Notes: generated by a model not told the origin, from the sequence alone. A stretch of DNA of 64,000 nucleotides from Candidatus Eisenbergiella merdigallinarum (GCA_019119355.1 DWXE01000039.1:1-64000), one strand, 5' to 3'; numbered from the stretch's first letter, positions 25,934 to 33,895 are shown. Numbers and translations: made by a program.

Positions 25934-25969
25934 ATTAGCATTTACTAATTTTAATAAGCATAGACTAAC
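25934..25969. promoter_or_regulatory. Two putative iron boxes upstream of feoB
   Basis: ATTAGCATTTACTAAT (25934-25949) and ATAAGCATAGACTAAC (25954-25969) share a TTAG-N6-CTAA-like dyad, with the second copy imperfect. Their centres are 20 bases apart, two helical turns. The same dyad overlaps the feoA promoter at 26392-26407, suggesting shared control by a Fur- or DtxR-type regulator. Confidence 0.6.
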
Positions 25970-25971
25970 CT

Positions 25972-26006
25972 ATGCGTGAAAAAAATAGTGACGAATCACT
26001 ATTTTT
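25972..26006 (-). terminator. Strong terminator after feoA, UUCG tetraloop
   Basis: An 11-bp perfect stem (25981-25991 with 25996-26006) encloses TTCG on the minus strand, followed by further T residues. It begins inside the feoA stop codon and separates feoA from feoB transcription. Confidence 0.85.
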
Positions 26007-26217
26007 ATATTGAAATGGCTTTCGCCAGATCAGTATCGACGTTATACCGCCCGTCCTTGATGGAGACCACGCATCCACCCTTCAGATGGGAAACCACGGT
26101 GATGGGTTCGCCGCTGTAACAGCCCAGCGAGAACAAAAAGGAGGTCAACTCCTCGTCGTCCGCGGTGATTTCCTTCACGATATATTCTTCCCCTTCTTTG
26201 GCTTCCAGCAAATTCAT
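26005..26217 (-). CDS. feoA: FeoA family protein
   Basis: 70 aa, an SH3-like FeoA domain. ATG 26217 has GGAGG 5 bases upstream. Sequence features include the EEYIVKEITADDEELTSFLFSLGC core and PITVVSHLKGGCVVSIKDGRYNVD, typical of the family. FeoA is a small cytoplasmic partner of FeoB. The gene is preceded by a 136-nt repeated element, itself downstream of an iron-box promoter. An in-frame ATG 12 bases upstream (MEEN-) also exists and is shared with the other copy of the element. Confidence 0.93.
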   Translation of the reverse strand: MNLLEAKEGEEYIVKEITADDEELTSFLFSLGCYSGEPITVVSHLKGGCVVSIKDGRYNVDTDLAKAISI

Positions 26218-26218
26218 G

Positions 26219-26354
26219 TTTTCCTCCATTCCGAAGCGCTTTTGCGCTGAGGAACGCGCGCCAAATCTCAAATTTGGCGCTGCGATTCACGAATTTGTGA
26301 CGCTTCGGCACAAATTCTGATTGAAAAATAAGCCATCGGGCTTATTTTTCAATC
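26219..26354 (-). repeat. Dispersed structured element, copy A (5' leader of feoA)
   Basis: On the minus strand it contains, in order: a 16-bp perfect stem (26339-26354 with 26319-26334, loop CGAT); a 9-bp stem (26309-26317 with 26291-26299); a 9-bp stem GCGCCAAAT/ATTTGGCGC (26259-26280); a 5-bp AGCGC/GCGCT stem (26235-26248); and GGAGGAAAAC directly before the feoA ATG. 26219-26284 is identical to 46096-46161 and 26293-26354 matches 46184-46245 at 60 of 62 positions. A further GGAGTGG outside the 16-bp stem is also shared. With the promoter at 26395-26423 it accounts for most of the 308-base gap 26218-26525. Confidence 0.9.
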
Positions 26355-26391
26355 TTCCACTCCTTTCGGCCTTTCTCCCGGCCGGTACAGT

Positions 26392-26423
26392 GTTAGTATA
26401 TGCTAACCAAAGATTGTTGTCAA
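26392..26423 (-). promoter_or_regulatory. feoA promoter overlapped by an iron box
   Basis: On the minus strand TTGACA (26418-26423), a 17-base spacer and TATACT (26395-26400). The -10 box lies inside the palindrome GTTAGTATATGCTAAC (26392-26407), the same type of dyad as the two boxes before feoB, so a bound repressor would block polymerase. Confidence 0.78.
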
Positions 26424-26525
26424 TAACCAACTTGTAAAATTTCTCAGCGGGCCGGCGTTTACACGATTCCGTCCCTGTGATACCATATCCGCAGAAAGGG
26501 CGACAGCCCGTGAAAGGAGACCGCC

Positions 26526-27065
26526 ATGCCCACAATGAGCACCTTTTCCGGCCGGAAACCGGATCCCATGAACATCGACTCCCGGGAGATCTGCCCGGAG
26601 GATATCGCCCACGCCCTGAGCCTCTTATGCCGGGGAGGGGGCCATCTGCTCCGCTTTTATTCCGTGGGGCAGCATTCCCTCAACTGCATGAAGGAAGCGC
26701 AGGCCCGGGGCTGGTCCCGGCGCGTCCAGTTCGCCTGCCTGATGCACGACGCCAGCGAAGCCTATCTGTCCGACGTGATCCGGCCGGTGAAGGCGCACTT
26801 TCCCCTGTATGCGGAGGCGGAGAGAAACGCCATGGCCCGGATCCGGGAAACATTCGGCCTCCTGGATCTGAACGAAGAGGAGAACCGGCAGTGGAAACAA
26901 ATCGACGATGACATGCTGGAGTACGAATTAAAGCACCTGATGCCCGGGGAATCAGAGCGGAAAATCCCGCCCCTGTGCTCCTGCCCGGACCTGTCGGAAC
27001 GGCCCTGGCGGGAGGTGGAGGCGGAATTTTATGAAGCGCTGCGGCGCTTTCAGGATTCCCTGTAA
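26526..27065 (+). CDS. HD-domain phosphohydrolase
   Basis: 179 aa. Residues ~40-90 contain the HD motif: His in VGQHSLN, then CLMHDASEAYLSDVIRPVK and a later Asp. This subset resembles YfbR-like or other small HD nucleotide phosphohydrolases; the substrate is not known. The start has GAAAGGAG 7 bases upstream. A start at MNIDSREICPEDI (residue 15) would fit the usual family N-terminus, so the first 14 residues may be untranslated. It is convergent with, and overlaps by 16 bases, the DUF3298 lipoprotein gene. Confidence 0.85.
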   Translation: MPTMSTFSGRKPDPMNIDSREICPEDIAHALSLLCRGGGHLLRFYSVGQHSLNCMKEAQARGWSRRVQFACLMHDASEAYLSDVIRPVKAHFPLYAEAERNAMARIRETFGLLDLNEEENRQWKQIDDDMLEYELKHLMPGESERKIPPLCSCPDLSERPWREVEAEFYEALRRFQDSL

Positions 27066-28858
27066 TTCAGGTCAATTTTCAGCTTCAGCCGGTCGAAGGG
27101 GATGGTGACGGTGGGAAATCCCTCCGCGTAGCTGGCCACTTCGTACTGCCCGAAATAGAAGGTGACCCCTTCTTCCGACAGGCCAAACGCCATGTCCGGG
27201 CCCGCCGCATCGTAGACGGCCTGCCTTCTCTCCTTCCAGATTTCGTCCTCATTATAATAGGGAGGATCGCAGAAGGCGTCGGCCACCATGGTCCGGATCT
27301 CTTCCTCCGAATGATCCAGCACGTCCGAAAGCTTCAAACGGCTGCCGGTCTGCCGGTCGAACAGCATGGAATCCCGCGCCGAGTTCCCATGGGCCCCGCC
27401 GCCGTAATCATAGTTTACGCGCATCAGGTTCAGATATCTGCCCCCGTCGTAAAGGACCCGCATTTCGGATTCCGAGCAGATGGATACCGCGCTGAACTCA
27501 TGGATGCAGCCTCCGTCCCAGGAGGCGGAAGCTTTCACATAATCTTCGGCCCAGGCGGCGTGATCCGCATACAGGCCGCGGAGCGCTTCGTTGATGGCCG
27601 CATCCCCGGGGAATGCCTCCGCCAGTGTCAGCTCTTGGTCAAAATACCAGTCCCGGTTTCCGCACACGGGGCAGAAAAGGTTCTTCCCATCGATTTTCAC
27701 CTCTCCCAGATCCCCCAGGGGATCCGCGGAAATCGCGTCGCCCTTGAAATCCGGTTCCCCGTCTCCGCCCTTTTCGAAAACGGCCAGGCGGTCGCTCATC
27801 CCGTCCTCCGCAGGATACAGGGCGTAAATCTCATCCTCCAGCACCGCGGCCGCAAACGGCCCGCTCCGATAGCTCCCGCCCAGCCCTGTCCGGCAGGGGA
27901 TGCGCAGCAGCTCCTCATACTGCAGCGTCTGCCGGTCGAATCTTCCCACCAGGAAGTCGCCGGTCACCGGCGTCTCTCCCTCCGGCTCCCTGACGCTTCC
28001 CACGTACAGGGAGGTTTCGTCATAGCCCAGGACGCTCTGAAAGCCTTCGCAGACGGGAGTCTCCTGCCTGTCCTTCCGACCCTCTCCCTCCCAGGTGACG
28101 TAATACGCGGTTTGATCCCGGCTCCCCACATGGCTCGCCACCGCGAAGTCCGGGGTCTCCAGGATCCAGCCCATCCCGTCTTCCCCATAGGGCATGGCCG
28201 GATAGGCGTTCTCTTCCACCAGGGGCTCCCCGAGGCCGCCGTCCTCCCGGATGGGATAGAAATAGCGGTCATAAAAATCGCCCTCGTCGTTGGGGGCCTC
28301 CAGAAACAGGACGCCGTCCCGGACGCTTAAGCTCTGCGTTGCCTTTCCCGCTTCCAGCAGCTCCCGCTTTTCCAGCGTTTCCCCGTCCACCAGCCAGAGG
28401 CCGCCGCCGTACTTCAGATTGACATAGACGTTTCCGCCGTCCACGGCAAAATCCCCGATGGGCGTATATTCGCTGTCGAACAGCAGCGTCCGGTCCGCCC
28501 CGGTCAGCGTCTGCCGGTACAGCTGATAGTGATTGTCCGGATCCCGGTAGGCGAAATACACCAGGTTCCCGTGCTCCTGGATCTTCTGCAGCGCTTCAAA
28601 GCGGAAGGAGGCCGCCTTTTCCGCCAGCGAAGCTCCCTCCTGTGCGGACGGGAAATCCGGAGCCGTTTCCTCCGATCCGGTTTCCGCCGTCCCCGTTCGC
28701 CCCGTTTCCTCCTCCGCCGCAGAGGGTTCCGCCCCGGGCGCGGCGGCCTGCCCGCTTCCCCCGTTTTGCGCGCAGCCGCAGAGCGCCCCGGCCGCCATGG
28801 CCGCGCCCAGCAGGACCAGCGCCCTTTTCCATCCCCGTGCTCCGTCGCCGTTTTTCAT
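27050..28858 (-). CDS. DUF3298-containing lipoprotein of the sigma/RsiV operon
   Basis: 602 aa. A lipoprotein signal ends at the lipobox ALCGC (about residues 27-31), so the protein is anchored on the outer face of the membrane. A low-complexity linker follows. The middle (about 75-400) looks like repeated beta strands, possibly a propeller. The C-terminus (about 440-600) is a DUF3298 domain (NYDYGGGAHGN, FYFGQYEVASYAEGFP). It lies 48 bases after the RsiV-like gene, whose own C-terminus is also DUF3298. In B. subtilis the RsiV DUF3298 region binds lysozyme, so a second sensor, decoy or binding protein is a reasonable guess. Confidence 0.8.
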   Translation of the reverse strand: MKNGDGARGWKRALVLLGAAMAAGALCGCAQNGGSGQAAAPGAEPSAAEEETGRTGTAETGSEETAPDFPSAQEGASLAEKAASFRFEALQKIQEHGNLVYFAYRDPDNHYQLYRQTLTGADRTLLFDSEYTPIGDFAVDGGNVYVNLKYGGGLWLVDGETLEKRELLEAGKATQSLSVRDGVLFLEAPNDEGDFYDRYFYPIREDGGLGEPLVEENAYPAMPYGEDGMGWILETPDFAVASHVGSRDQTAYYVTWEGEGRKDRQETPVCEGFQSVLGYDETSLYVGSVREPEGETPVTGDFLVGRFDRQTLQYEELLRIPCRTGLGGSYRSGPFAAAVLEDEIYALYPAEDGMSDRLAVFEKGGDGEPDFKGDAISADPLGDLGEVKIDGKNLFCPVCGNRDWYFDQELTLAEAFPGDAAINEALRGLYADHAAWAEDYVKASASWDGGCIHEFSAVSICSESEMRVLYDGGRYLNLMRVNYDYGGGAHGNSARDSMLFDRQTGSRLKLSDVLDHSEEEIRTMVADAFCDPPYYNEDEIWKERRQAVYDAAGPDMAFGLSEEGVTFYFGQYEVASYAEGFPTVTIPFDRLKLKIDLNYRES

Positions 28859-28906
28859 ACTTTCCTCCATATCCGAAGCGTCACAAATCCGACCTTTTCC
28901 CGTTTC

Positions 28907-29836
28907 TCACCTTTCGATCTCGAACTCCGGCATTCCCATATAACCCGGCGCGATCTCGTACTCGTCGAATACCACCACCGCGTTTCCCTCCCCGTTCAGA
29001 TAGAACTTCGTGTCCGGGGAAACCGTGGTGAACCCTTCGATCCCCATTTCCGCATCCAGCTCCCCGTCCGGCCCGTATCCGAAGTAGGATTTCATCTCGT
29101 CCGTCCGGATCTGTTCCCGGATCTGGGCGTCGATGCTCTCGTTGCAGATCCTGACGTAATCCGCTCCCAGCACGTCCTCCAGGGTCAGCGGCCGTTCTTC
29201 CGCCAGGTTCAGATTGTAGTAATGCCGCTCTTCGGAAGCGGCGACCCATCCTTTGGCCGTGATCAGCTCCAGGGAAAGGAGTTCGCCCTCCTGGTATTTC
29301 ACCGTATAGTCCACCGTGATGTCCATCTTCCGGTCGTTCCATTCCTCCTGCGTCCCGCCGGTCTCAAAAAACGCCTTTTTGTACTCCGCGAACTCCGCCC
29401 GGGCCTGTTCCATGTAGGAATCCACGATTTTTTCGATCTGCGCGTTGATCTCCTCCGTAAAATCCGGCGCCGCGTCGGGCTGCGTTTCCGTCTCGATCCG
29501 GGGCACTTCCAGATCGATCTCATAGTCCCCGTCCGTCCCGTGCCACGACCGGACGGTCAACACCCTGGCCAGCGCGCCGATCACCGGCAGCTCTCCCAGC
29601 TCCCGCGCGAAGGCTTCGCTGGAATTCACCCCTACGGTCAGGCAGAGAATCAGGGCGGCAGCCGCAGCCGCCGCGTTCCGAAAAAGGCGCACCGTCCTGC
29701 TTCGCCTCCGTTCCCGTTCGTACCGTCTCCGGAGCTCTTCCCCGGACCGGGAACGGATCGCCCGGTCCACGACTTCCGAAAGCCGGTCCGGGATTTCGAT
29801 GGAATCATAGATGTTTTTTCCGTCTTCCGGTCTCAT
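28907..29836 (-). CDS. RsiV-like anti-sigma factor with DUF3298
   Basis: 309 aa. Residues 1-50 are cytoplasmic and charged (sigma-binding region). One membrane helix spans about 53-70 (AAAAAAALILCLTVGV). The rest is extracytoplasmic, ending in a DUF3298 domain with YYNLNLAEERPLTLEDVLG and VVVFDEYEIAPGYMG. In the RsiV paradigm, ligand binding outside triggers regulated proteolysis and release of the ECF sigma factor. The ATG overlaps the sigma gene stop (ATGA). The ligand here is not known. Confidence 0.9.
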   Translation of the reverse strand: MRPEDGKNIYDSIEIPDRLSEVVDRAIRSRSGEELRRRYERERRRSRTVRLFRNAAAAAAALILCLTVGVNSSEAFARELGELPVIGALARVLTVRSWHGTDGDYEIDLEVPRIETETQPDAAPDFTEEINAQIEKIVDSYMEQARAEFAEYKKAFFETGGTQEEWNDRKMDITVDYTVKYQEGELLSLELITAKGWVAASEERHYYNLNLAEERPLTLEDVLGADYVRICNESIDAQIREQIRTDEMKSYFGYGPDGELDAEMGIEGFTTVSPDTKFYLNGEGNAVVVFDEYEIAPGYMGMPEFEIER

Positions 29837-30324
29837 ATGGCAGCCTCCTTTAACCCTTTTTCCAGCCTGTTGAGCGCGCTGTAAAACCTGGATTTCACCG
29901 TGTTCAGATTGGTTTTCGTGACCCCGGAAATCTGTTTTAAAGTCAGGCCCTCATAGAAATGGAGCACGACGATGGTCTTCATGGGCTCCGGAAGGCGCAT
30001 CACTTCCTCGTAGACTTCCCTCTGCCTTTCGTAGGCCGGTTCGTGATAAATCTGTTCCGGCAGCTCCCCGTCCGTGCTGACCGCTTCCCGCCTGTTTTTC
30101 CTGAGATACTGCAGGGCTTCGTTGACGACGATCCGGTAAAACCACGTGTTGAGCGCATCCGGGTTCTTCAGGCCGAAGCACTTCTCCAGCCCTCTGCAGA
30201 TGGCGTTCTGCACCACGTCCAGGGCGGCGTCCTCGTTGCGCACATAGCTGTATGCCAGGCGGTAAAACCTGTTTTGATTTTCCAGTATATGGGAAACGGT
30301 GCGGTCGTAAATATCCTGCGCCAT
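29833..30324 (-). CDS. ECF RNA polymerase sigma factor (SigV-like)
   Basis: 163 aa, two-domain ECF sigma factor. Region 2 reads NRFYRLAYSYVRNEDAALDVVQNA with the W-less ECF form of the -10 recognition helix (NTWFYRIVVNEALQYLRKNRR). Region 4 is LPEPMKTIVVLHFYEGLTLKQISGVTKTNLNTVKSRFYSALNRL-like, a helix-turn-helix that reads the -35 box. It is paired by overlap with its membrane anti-sigma factor and a DUF3298 lipoprotein. A candidate ECF promoter lies upstream at 30357-30382. Confidence 0.93.
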   Translation of the reverse strand: MAQDIYDRTVSHILENQNRFYRLAYSYVRNEDAALDVVQNAICRGLEKCFGLKNPDALNTWFYRIVVNEALQYLRKNRREAVSTDGELPEQIYHEPAYERQREVYEEVMRLPEPMKTIVVLHFYEGLTLKQISGVTKTNLNTVKSRFYSALNRLEKGLKEAAI

Positions 30325-30356
30325 ATGCCGTGCTCCTTTCTCCGCTTTATCTTATG

Positions 30357-30382
30357 GATACGCCGGGCAGCCATAAAGTTTG
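30357..30382 (-). promoter_or_regulatory. Candidate ECF-type promoter of the sigma/RsiV operon
   Basis: On the minus strand CAAACTTT (ends at 30375-30382) and CGTATCC (30356-30362) are separated by about 15 bases, close to the ECF pattern TGAAAC-N16-CGT. This would make the operon autoregulated. Confidence 0.4.
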
Positions 30383-30401
30383 AAGAAAGGGAAAAAAGTT
30401 T

Positions 30402-31259
30402 TTATTCCTGCGGAGCGTCCGCCTCTCCGCCGTCCACCGAAAATTCCAGGCAGAGCTCTTCTTCCCCCTCCTGCCCGGAAACGGAATACCGCTTCACCAG
30501 GCGATACTGCCCGGAGGGCAGCGTCCCGTATCCCGCCGCCAGATCCACGGAGATCTCCGCCTCTTCCCCGGGGGAAAGCGCGTAGAGCAGATCCTCCCAG
30601 GCCAGCTCAGCGCCGGGATTCACCTCCTGCCAGGCGCCGTCCTCCAGGCGCTCCAGCGAATAGGCGGGCCCATAGGTCACTTCCCCGTCCGTCCCGTTGG
30701 AGAGCAGGAAGGTCACGCCGTCCCCGTCCGCTTCCAGCACGGCGCCGGAGAGAGCGCCCGATGCCAGCCCTTCCGTCAGCGCCGCCGGAGCTGTTCCGGA
30801 ACCGCCGTTTTCCGGGCCGACGATTTGCCCGCTCTTCTCCTCTGCCGCGGCGTCTTCCCCGATCCCGCGGGCGGACTTTCCGTCCGGAACGGCCTGCTGC
30901 GCCCGGGGCGATTCCGCCGCCGCTGCCGCCGCGTCCGGAGCCGCTTCCCAAACGCTGTCGGCGGCGGTTTCCTCCCCGCTTCGCCCTCCGGTTTCCTGCC
31001 GGGCTTCCAGCGCCGCCTCCGGCTGCGCCGTATCCCGGGCCGGCGACGCCGGATACGGCGCCCGGATCTGATACAGGCCCGCACACACCGCCAGCAGGGC
31101 GCAGGCTGCCAGCGCCCCTCCCCAGCCGGCGGCAGCCTTCCCGGCCCGGGATTTTCTTCGTCCCGCCCTCCGGGCCTCTTCCACCAGCCCGTCGTCGATT
31201 TGGCCCATGGCGTCCAGCAGTTTTTCGCTCCGATCCCTTCGGCCTTCTTCCCGATTCAT
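30402..31259 (-). CDS. Membrane anti-sigma-like protein with Ig-like C-terminus
   Basis: 285 aa from ATG 31259, overlapping the sigma gene stop (ATGA). Residues 1-45 are charged and cytoplasmic, with MNREEGRRDRSEKLLDAMGQIDDGLVEEA as in many clostridial ECF partner proteins. A membrane helix spans about 48-66. A long Ala/Glu-rich low-complexity stretch follows (about 70-170), then a beta-rich C-terminal domain (about 180-280; GDGVTFLLSNGTDGEVTYG, SGQYRLVKRY) resembling bacterial Ig-like (Big_14 type) domains. Probably the anti-sigma factor for the upstream gene; the ligand is unknown. Confidence 0.75.
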   Translation of the reverse strand: MNREEGRRDRSEKLLDAMGQIDDGLVEEARRAGRRKSRAGKAAAGWGGALAACALLAVCAGLYQIRAPYPASPARDTAQPEAALEARQETGGRSGEETAADSVWEAAPDAAAAAAESPRAQQAVPDGKSARGIGEDAAAEEKSGQIVGPENGGSGTAPAALTEGLASGALSGAVLEADGDGVTFLLSNGTDGEVTYGPAYSLERLEDGAWQEVNPGAELAWEDLLYALSPGEEAEISVDLAAGYGTLPSGQYRLVKRYSVSGQEGEEELCLEFSVDGGEADAPQE

Positions 31260-31816
31260 AGTTCGATTCCCTCCTTTTCCAGATGCTCCCTCAGCCGGTT
31301 CCTGAGCCGGAACAGCAGGGACTTCACCTTGCTTTCGCTGACCCCAAACCGGCCCGCGACCTCCTTTACGGAGTCCAGATAGAAATAGCGGCGCACGAAA
31401 ATATTCCTGCTCTCCGCCCCCAGCCCGCGCAGAAAACGGTCGATGGACTCCGCCAGCTCCTTTCCCTCGACCTCTTCTTCCACGCTCCCGGCGCCGGGAA
31501 TGCAGTCTTCCAGTTCCGTCAGCACCAGCTCCACTTCCCCGCCGCCGCGCTTTTCGGCCCGGTTCTTCCGGTATCGGCTGATGGAAAGGTTTCTGGTGAT
31601 CTTTCCCAGAAACGCGCAAAGGCAGGAGGGCCTCCCCGGCGGCATGCTGTCCCAGGCCCTCAGCCACGTGTCGTTGACGCACTCCTCGCAGTCCTCCCGG
31701 CTTTTCAGAATCCGCATGGAGAGGCTCCTGCAGTAGCCGCCGTATTTCCGGTCCGTCTCCGCGATGGCCGTCTCGTTCCTGGCCCAGTACAAATCGATGA
31801 TCTTTCCGTCTTCCAT
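31256..31816 (-). CDS. ECF RNA polymerase sigma factor
   Basis: 186 aa from ATG 31816 (GGGGAGAAAAGGG upstream). Region 2: YGGYCRSLSMRILKSREDCEECVNDTWLRAW, the C-x-x-C-rich form common in Lachnospiraceae ECF factors. Region 4: VRRYFYLDSVKEVAGRFGVSESKVKSLLFRLRNRL. It overlaps its membrane partner gene by four bases. This is the second ECF module in 3 kb. The upstream strand contains GTGAAAC at about 31908-31914, a possible ECF -35 box, but no clear -10. Confidence 0.9.
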   Translation of the reverse strand: MEDGKIIDLYWARNETAIAETDRKYGGYCRSLSMRILKSREDCEECVNDTWLRAWDSMPPGRPSCLCAFLGKITRNLSISRYRKNRAEKRGGGEVELVLTELEDCIPGAGSVEEEVEGKELAESIDRFLRGLGAESRNIFVRRYFYLDSVKEVAGRFGVSESKVKSLLFRLRNRLREHLEKEGIEL

Positions 31817-31950
31817 CCCTTTTCTCCCCTGTAGCGTTTCGGCTTCTCTTTTTTCTGACGCGCTCCGCCCCGTCCCCGTCGCGCGTCCAGGCATAAAATT
31901 TGCCCCGTTTCACTATAATTTTATCATAGATCCCATCAAAGGAGCCGTTT

Positions 31951-32472
31951 ATGCTATCCTTCACTTCATTTTCCGACCCCTGTCCCTATCCCCCTCTGCG
32001 GGTGGAACGTCCAAACCCGCTCTATGCCAGCGAAATGCTCTCCAACATCGGGGCCTGCAATTCGGAAATGTCCGCCGTCAGCCTCTACCTGTACGACAGC
32101 ACCATCCTCACCCCCGTCAACCGGGAATTCGCGGACGTCTTCCATAAAATCAGCATGGTGGAAATGCGCCACCTGAATATCTTTTCCCATCTGGCCCATA
32201 TGCTGGGCGCGGATCCCAGGCTGTGGACCTGCAGCGGAAAACGGCCCTGCTACTGGTCCCCCGCCTGCAATCACTATCCCCGACAGCTGGTCCCCCTGTT
32301 GAAAAACGCCCTGCAGGGCGAGCAGGACGCCATTTTGAAATACCGCCGTCAGGCCGATCAGATCTGCGACGCCTATGTGGCGGATCTTTTGAACCGGATC
32401 ATTCTGGACGAACAGATCCACGTGGAGATTTTCCGGGAAATGATCGAAATTTCCACCGCCTCATCCCTTTGA
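31951..32472 (+). CDS. Ferritin-like (rubrerythrin/bacterioferritin superfamily) protein
   Basis: 173 aa. Metal-ligand patterns of a ferritin-like four-helix bundle are visible: E-x-x-H in MVEMRHLNIF (about 71-75), a Glu in LQGEQDAIL, and E-x-x-H in LDEQIHVEIF (about 151-155). The expected N-terminal Glu could be SEM (about 27-29) or SEMSAV (38-40). It probably binds a di-iron or di-manganese centre for oxidative-stress or metal storage functions. A TATAAT at 31914-31919 may be the -10 box, but no good -35 accompanies it. Confidence 0.8.
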   Translation: MLSFTSFSDPCPYPPLRVERPNPLYASEMLSNIGACNSEMSAVSLYLYDSTILTPVNREFADVFHKISMVEMRHLNIFSHLAHMLGADPRLWTCSGKRPCYWSPACNHYPRQLVPLLKNALQGEQDAILKYRRQADQICDAYVADLLNRIILDEQIHVEIFREMIEISTASSL

Positions 32473-32497
32473 CATCGCTCCGGGAAACTTCTATAAT
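32469..32497 (+). promoter_or_regulatory. Consensus sigma-A promoter of the MATE gene
   Basis: TTGACA (32469-32474), a 17-base spacer and TATAAT (32492-32497): a perfect match. The -35 box overlaps the stop codon of the ferritin-like gene. Confidence 0.88.
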
Positions 32498-32548
32498 ACA
32501 CTGGAACTCATAGAAAAATCGGATTTTTGAAAAACGCCGGAGGAAGAA

Positions 32549-33895
32549 ATGGAACAGGAACTGACGCGGGGCCCCGTCATGAAAACCATGCTGCTCTTCG
32601 CGATCCCCATGATCCTGGGGGATCTTCTGCAGCAATGCTACAACATCGCCGATACGCTGATCGTCGGAAATTTTCTGGGGGTGGACGCTCTGGCCGCCGT
32701 GGGCTCCGCCTTTTCCCTGATGACCTTTCTGACCTCCATCCTGCTGGGCCTGGCCATGGGGAGCGGCACGGTTTTTTCCATCCGCTTCGGCCAGGGGGAC
32801 CGGACGGGGCTCAAGGAGGCCGTCCTGGCTTCCTTCGCGCTCCTCTGCGCCGTCACCGTCGTCCTCAACGTCCTGATCTTTCTGGGAATCGACTGGATCA
32901 TCCTGTTTCTGCGCACTCCGGAACGCTTAAAGCCCCTGATGCGGGAATACCTGGTTGTGGTCTTTTCCGGGATGGCCGGCATCTTCCTCTATAATTTCTT
33001 CGCCTCCCTGCTGCGCTCTCTGGGCAACTCCGTGACGCCGCTGGCCTTCCTGGCTGTTTCCGCCTGTCTCAACATCGGCCTGGATCTTCTGTTCGTGGCC
33101 GTCCTCCATCGCGGCGTGGCAGGGGCCGCAGAGGCCACCGTCATCTCCCAGTACGTCTCCGGCGTCGGGATCGCCCTCTATACGCTCCTGAAATTCCCCC
33201 ATCTCTTCAACCGGGAAGAGGGCGTTTCCCTCCGCTTCTCCCGGATCCGGGAGATCGCCGGCTTTTCCTCCCTCACCTGCCTGCAGCAGTCCATCATGAA
33301 TTTCGGGATCCTGACGGTGCAGGGGCTGGTGAACAGCTTCGGCACTACGGTCATGGCCGCTTTCGCCGCGGCCGTGAAGATCGACGCCTTCGCCTACCTG
33401 CCGGTACAGGACTTCGGCAACGCCTTTTCCATCTTCATCGCCCAGAATTTCGGCGCAAAACAGGAAGAACGGATCCGGAAAGGCATCCGCACCGCGGTTT
33501 TGACGTCCTTTTCCTTCTCCGTCCTGATCTCCGTCCTCGTTTTCTCCTTCGCGGGCCCGCTGATGTCCCTCTTCGTGGACGCGGGAGAAACCGCCGTCAT
33601 CGCCGAAGGGGTGCGCTATCTGCGGATCGAAGGGGCCTTTTACTGCCTCATCGGCGCGCTGTTTCTGCTCTACGGCCTGTACCGCGCCCTGGGGCAGCCC
33701 GGGATGTCCGTAGTCCTCACCGTGGTCTCCCTGGGCACCCGGGTGGCCCTGGCCTATCTCCTCTCCTCCATCCCGTCCGTCGGCGTGACGGGGATCTGGT
33801 GGTCCGTCCCCATCGGATGGTTTCTGGCGGACGCCCTGGGCATCGCATATTATTTCGGAAAGCGCGGGAAAATGCGGGCTAAAATCCGGTCATAA
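32549..33895 (+). CDS. MATE family multidrug efflux transporter
   Basis: 448 aa with twelve hydrophobic segments arranged as two MatE halves. The N-terminal motif MKTMLLFAIPMILGDLLQQCYNIADTLIVG matches the NorM/DinF-like clostridial branch, and the second half begins near residue 235 with AGFSSLTCLQQSIMNFGI. MATE proteins export cationic drugs in exchange for Na+ or H+. Expression is likely strong given its consensus promoter. Its end overlaps the convergent gene at 33879 by 17 bases. Confidence 0.94.
   Translation: MEQELTRGPVMKTMLLFAIPMILGDLLQQCYNIADTLIVGNFLGVDALAAVGSAFSLMTFLTSILLGLAMGSGTVFSIRFGQGDRTGLKEAVLASFALLCAVTVVLNVLIFLGIDWIILFLRTPERLKPLMREYLVVVFSGMAGIFLYNFFASLLRSLGNSVTPLAFLAVSACLNIGLDLLFVAVLHRGVAGAAEATVISQYVSGVGIALYTLLKFPHLFNREEGVSLRFSRIREIAGFSSLTCLQQSIMNFGILTVQGLVNSFGTTVMAAFAAAVKIDAFAYLPVQDFGNAFSIFIAQNFGAKQEERIRKGIRTAVLTSFSFSVLISVLVFSFAGPLMSLFVDAGETAVIAEGVRYLRIEGAFYCLIGALFLLYGLYRALGQPGMSVVLTVVSLGTRVALAYLLSSIPSVGVTGIWWSVPIGWFLADALGIAYYFGKRGKMRAKIRS

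Noticed and set aside
26219-26354. Iron-responsive riboswitch upstream of feoA
   Set aside because: The same element precedes an unrelated HAM1-type gene at 46096-46245, so ligand-specific control of iron uptake is unlikely.
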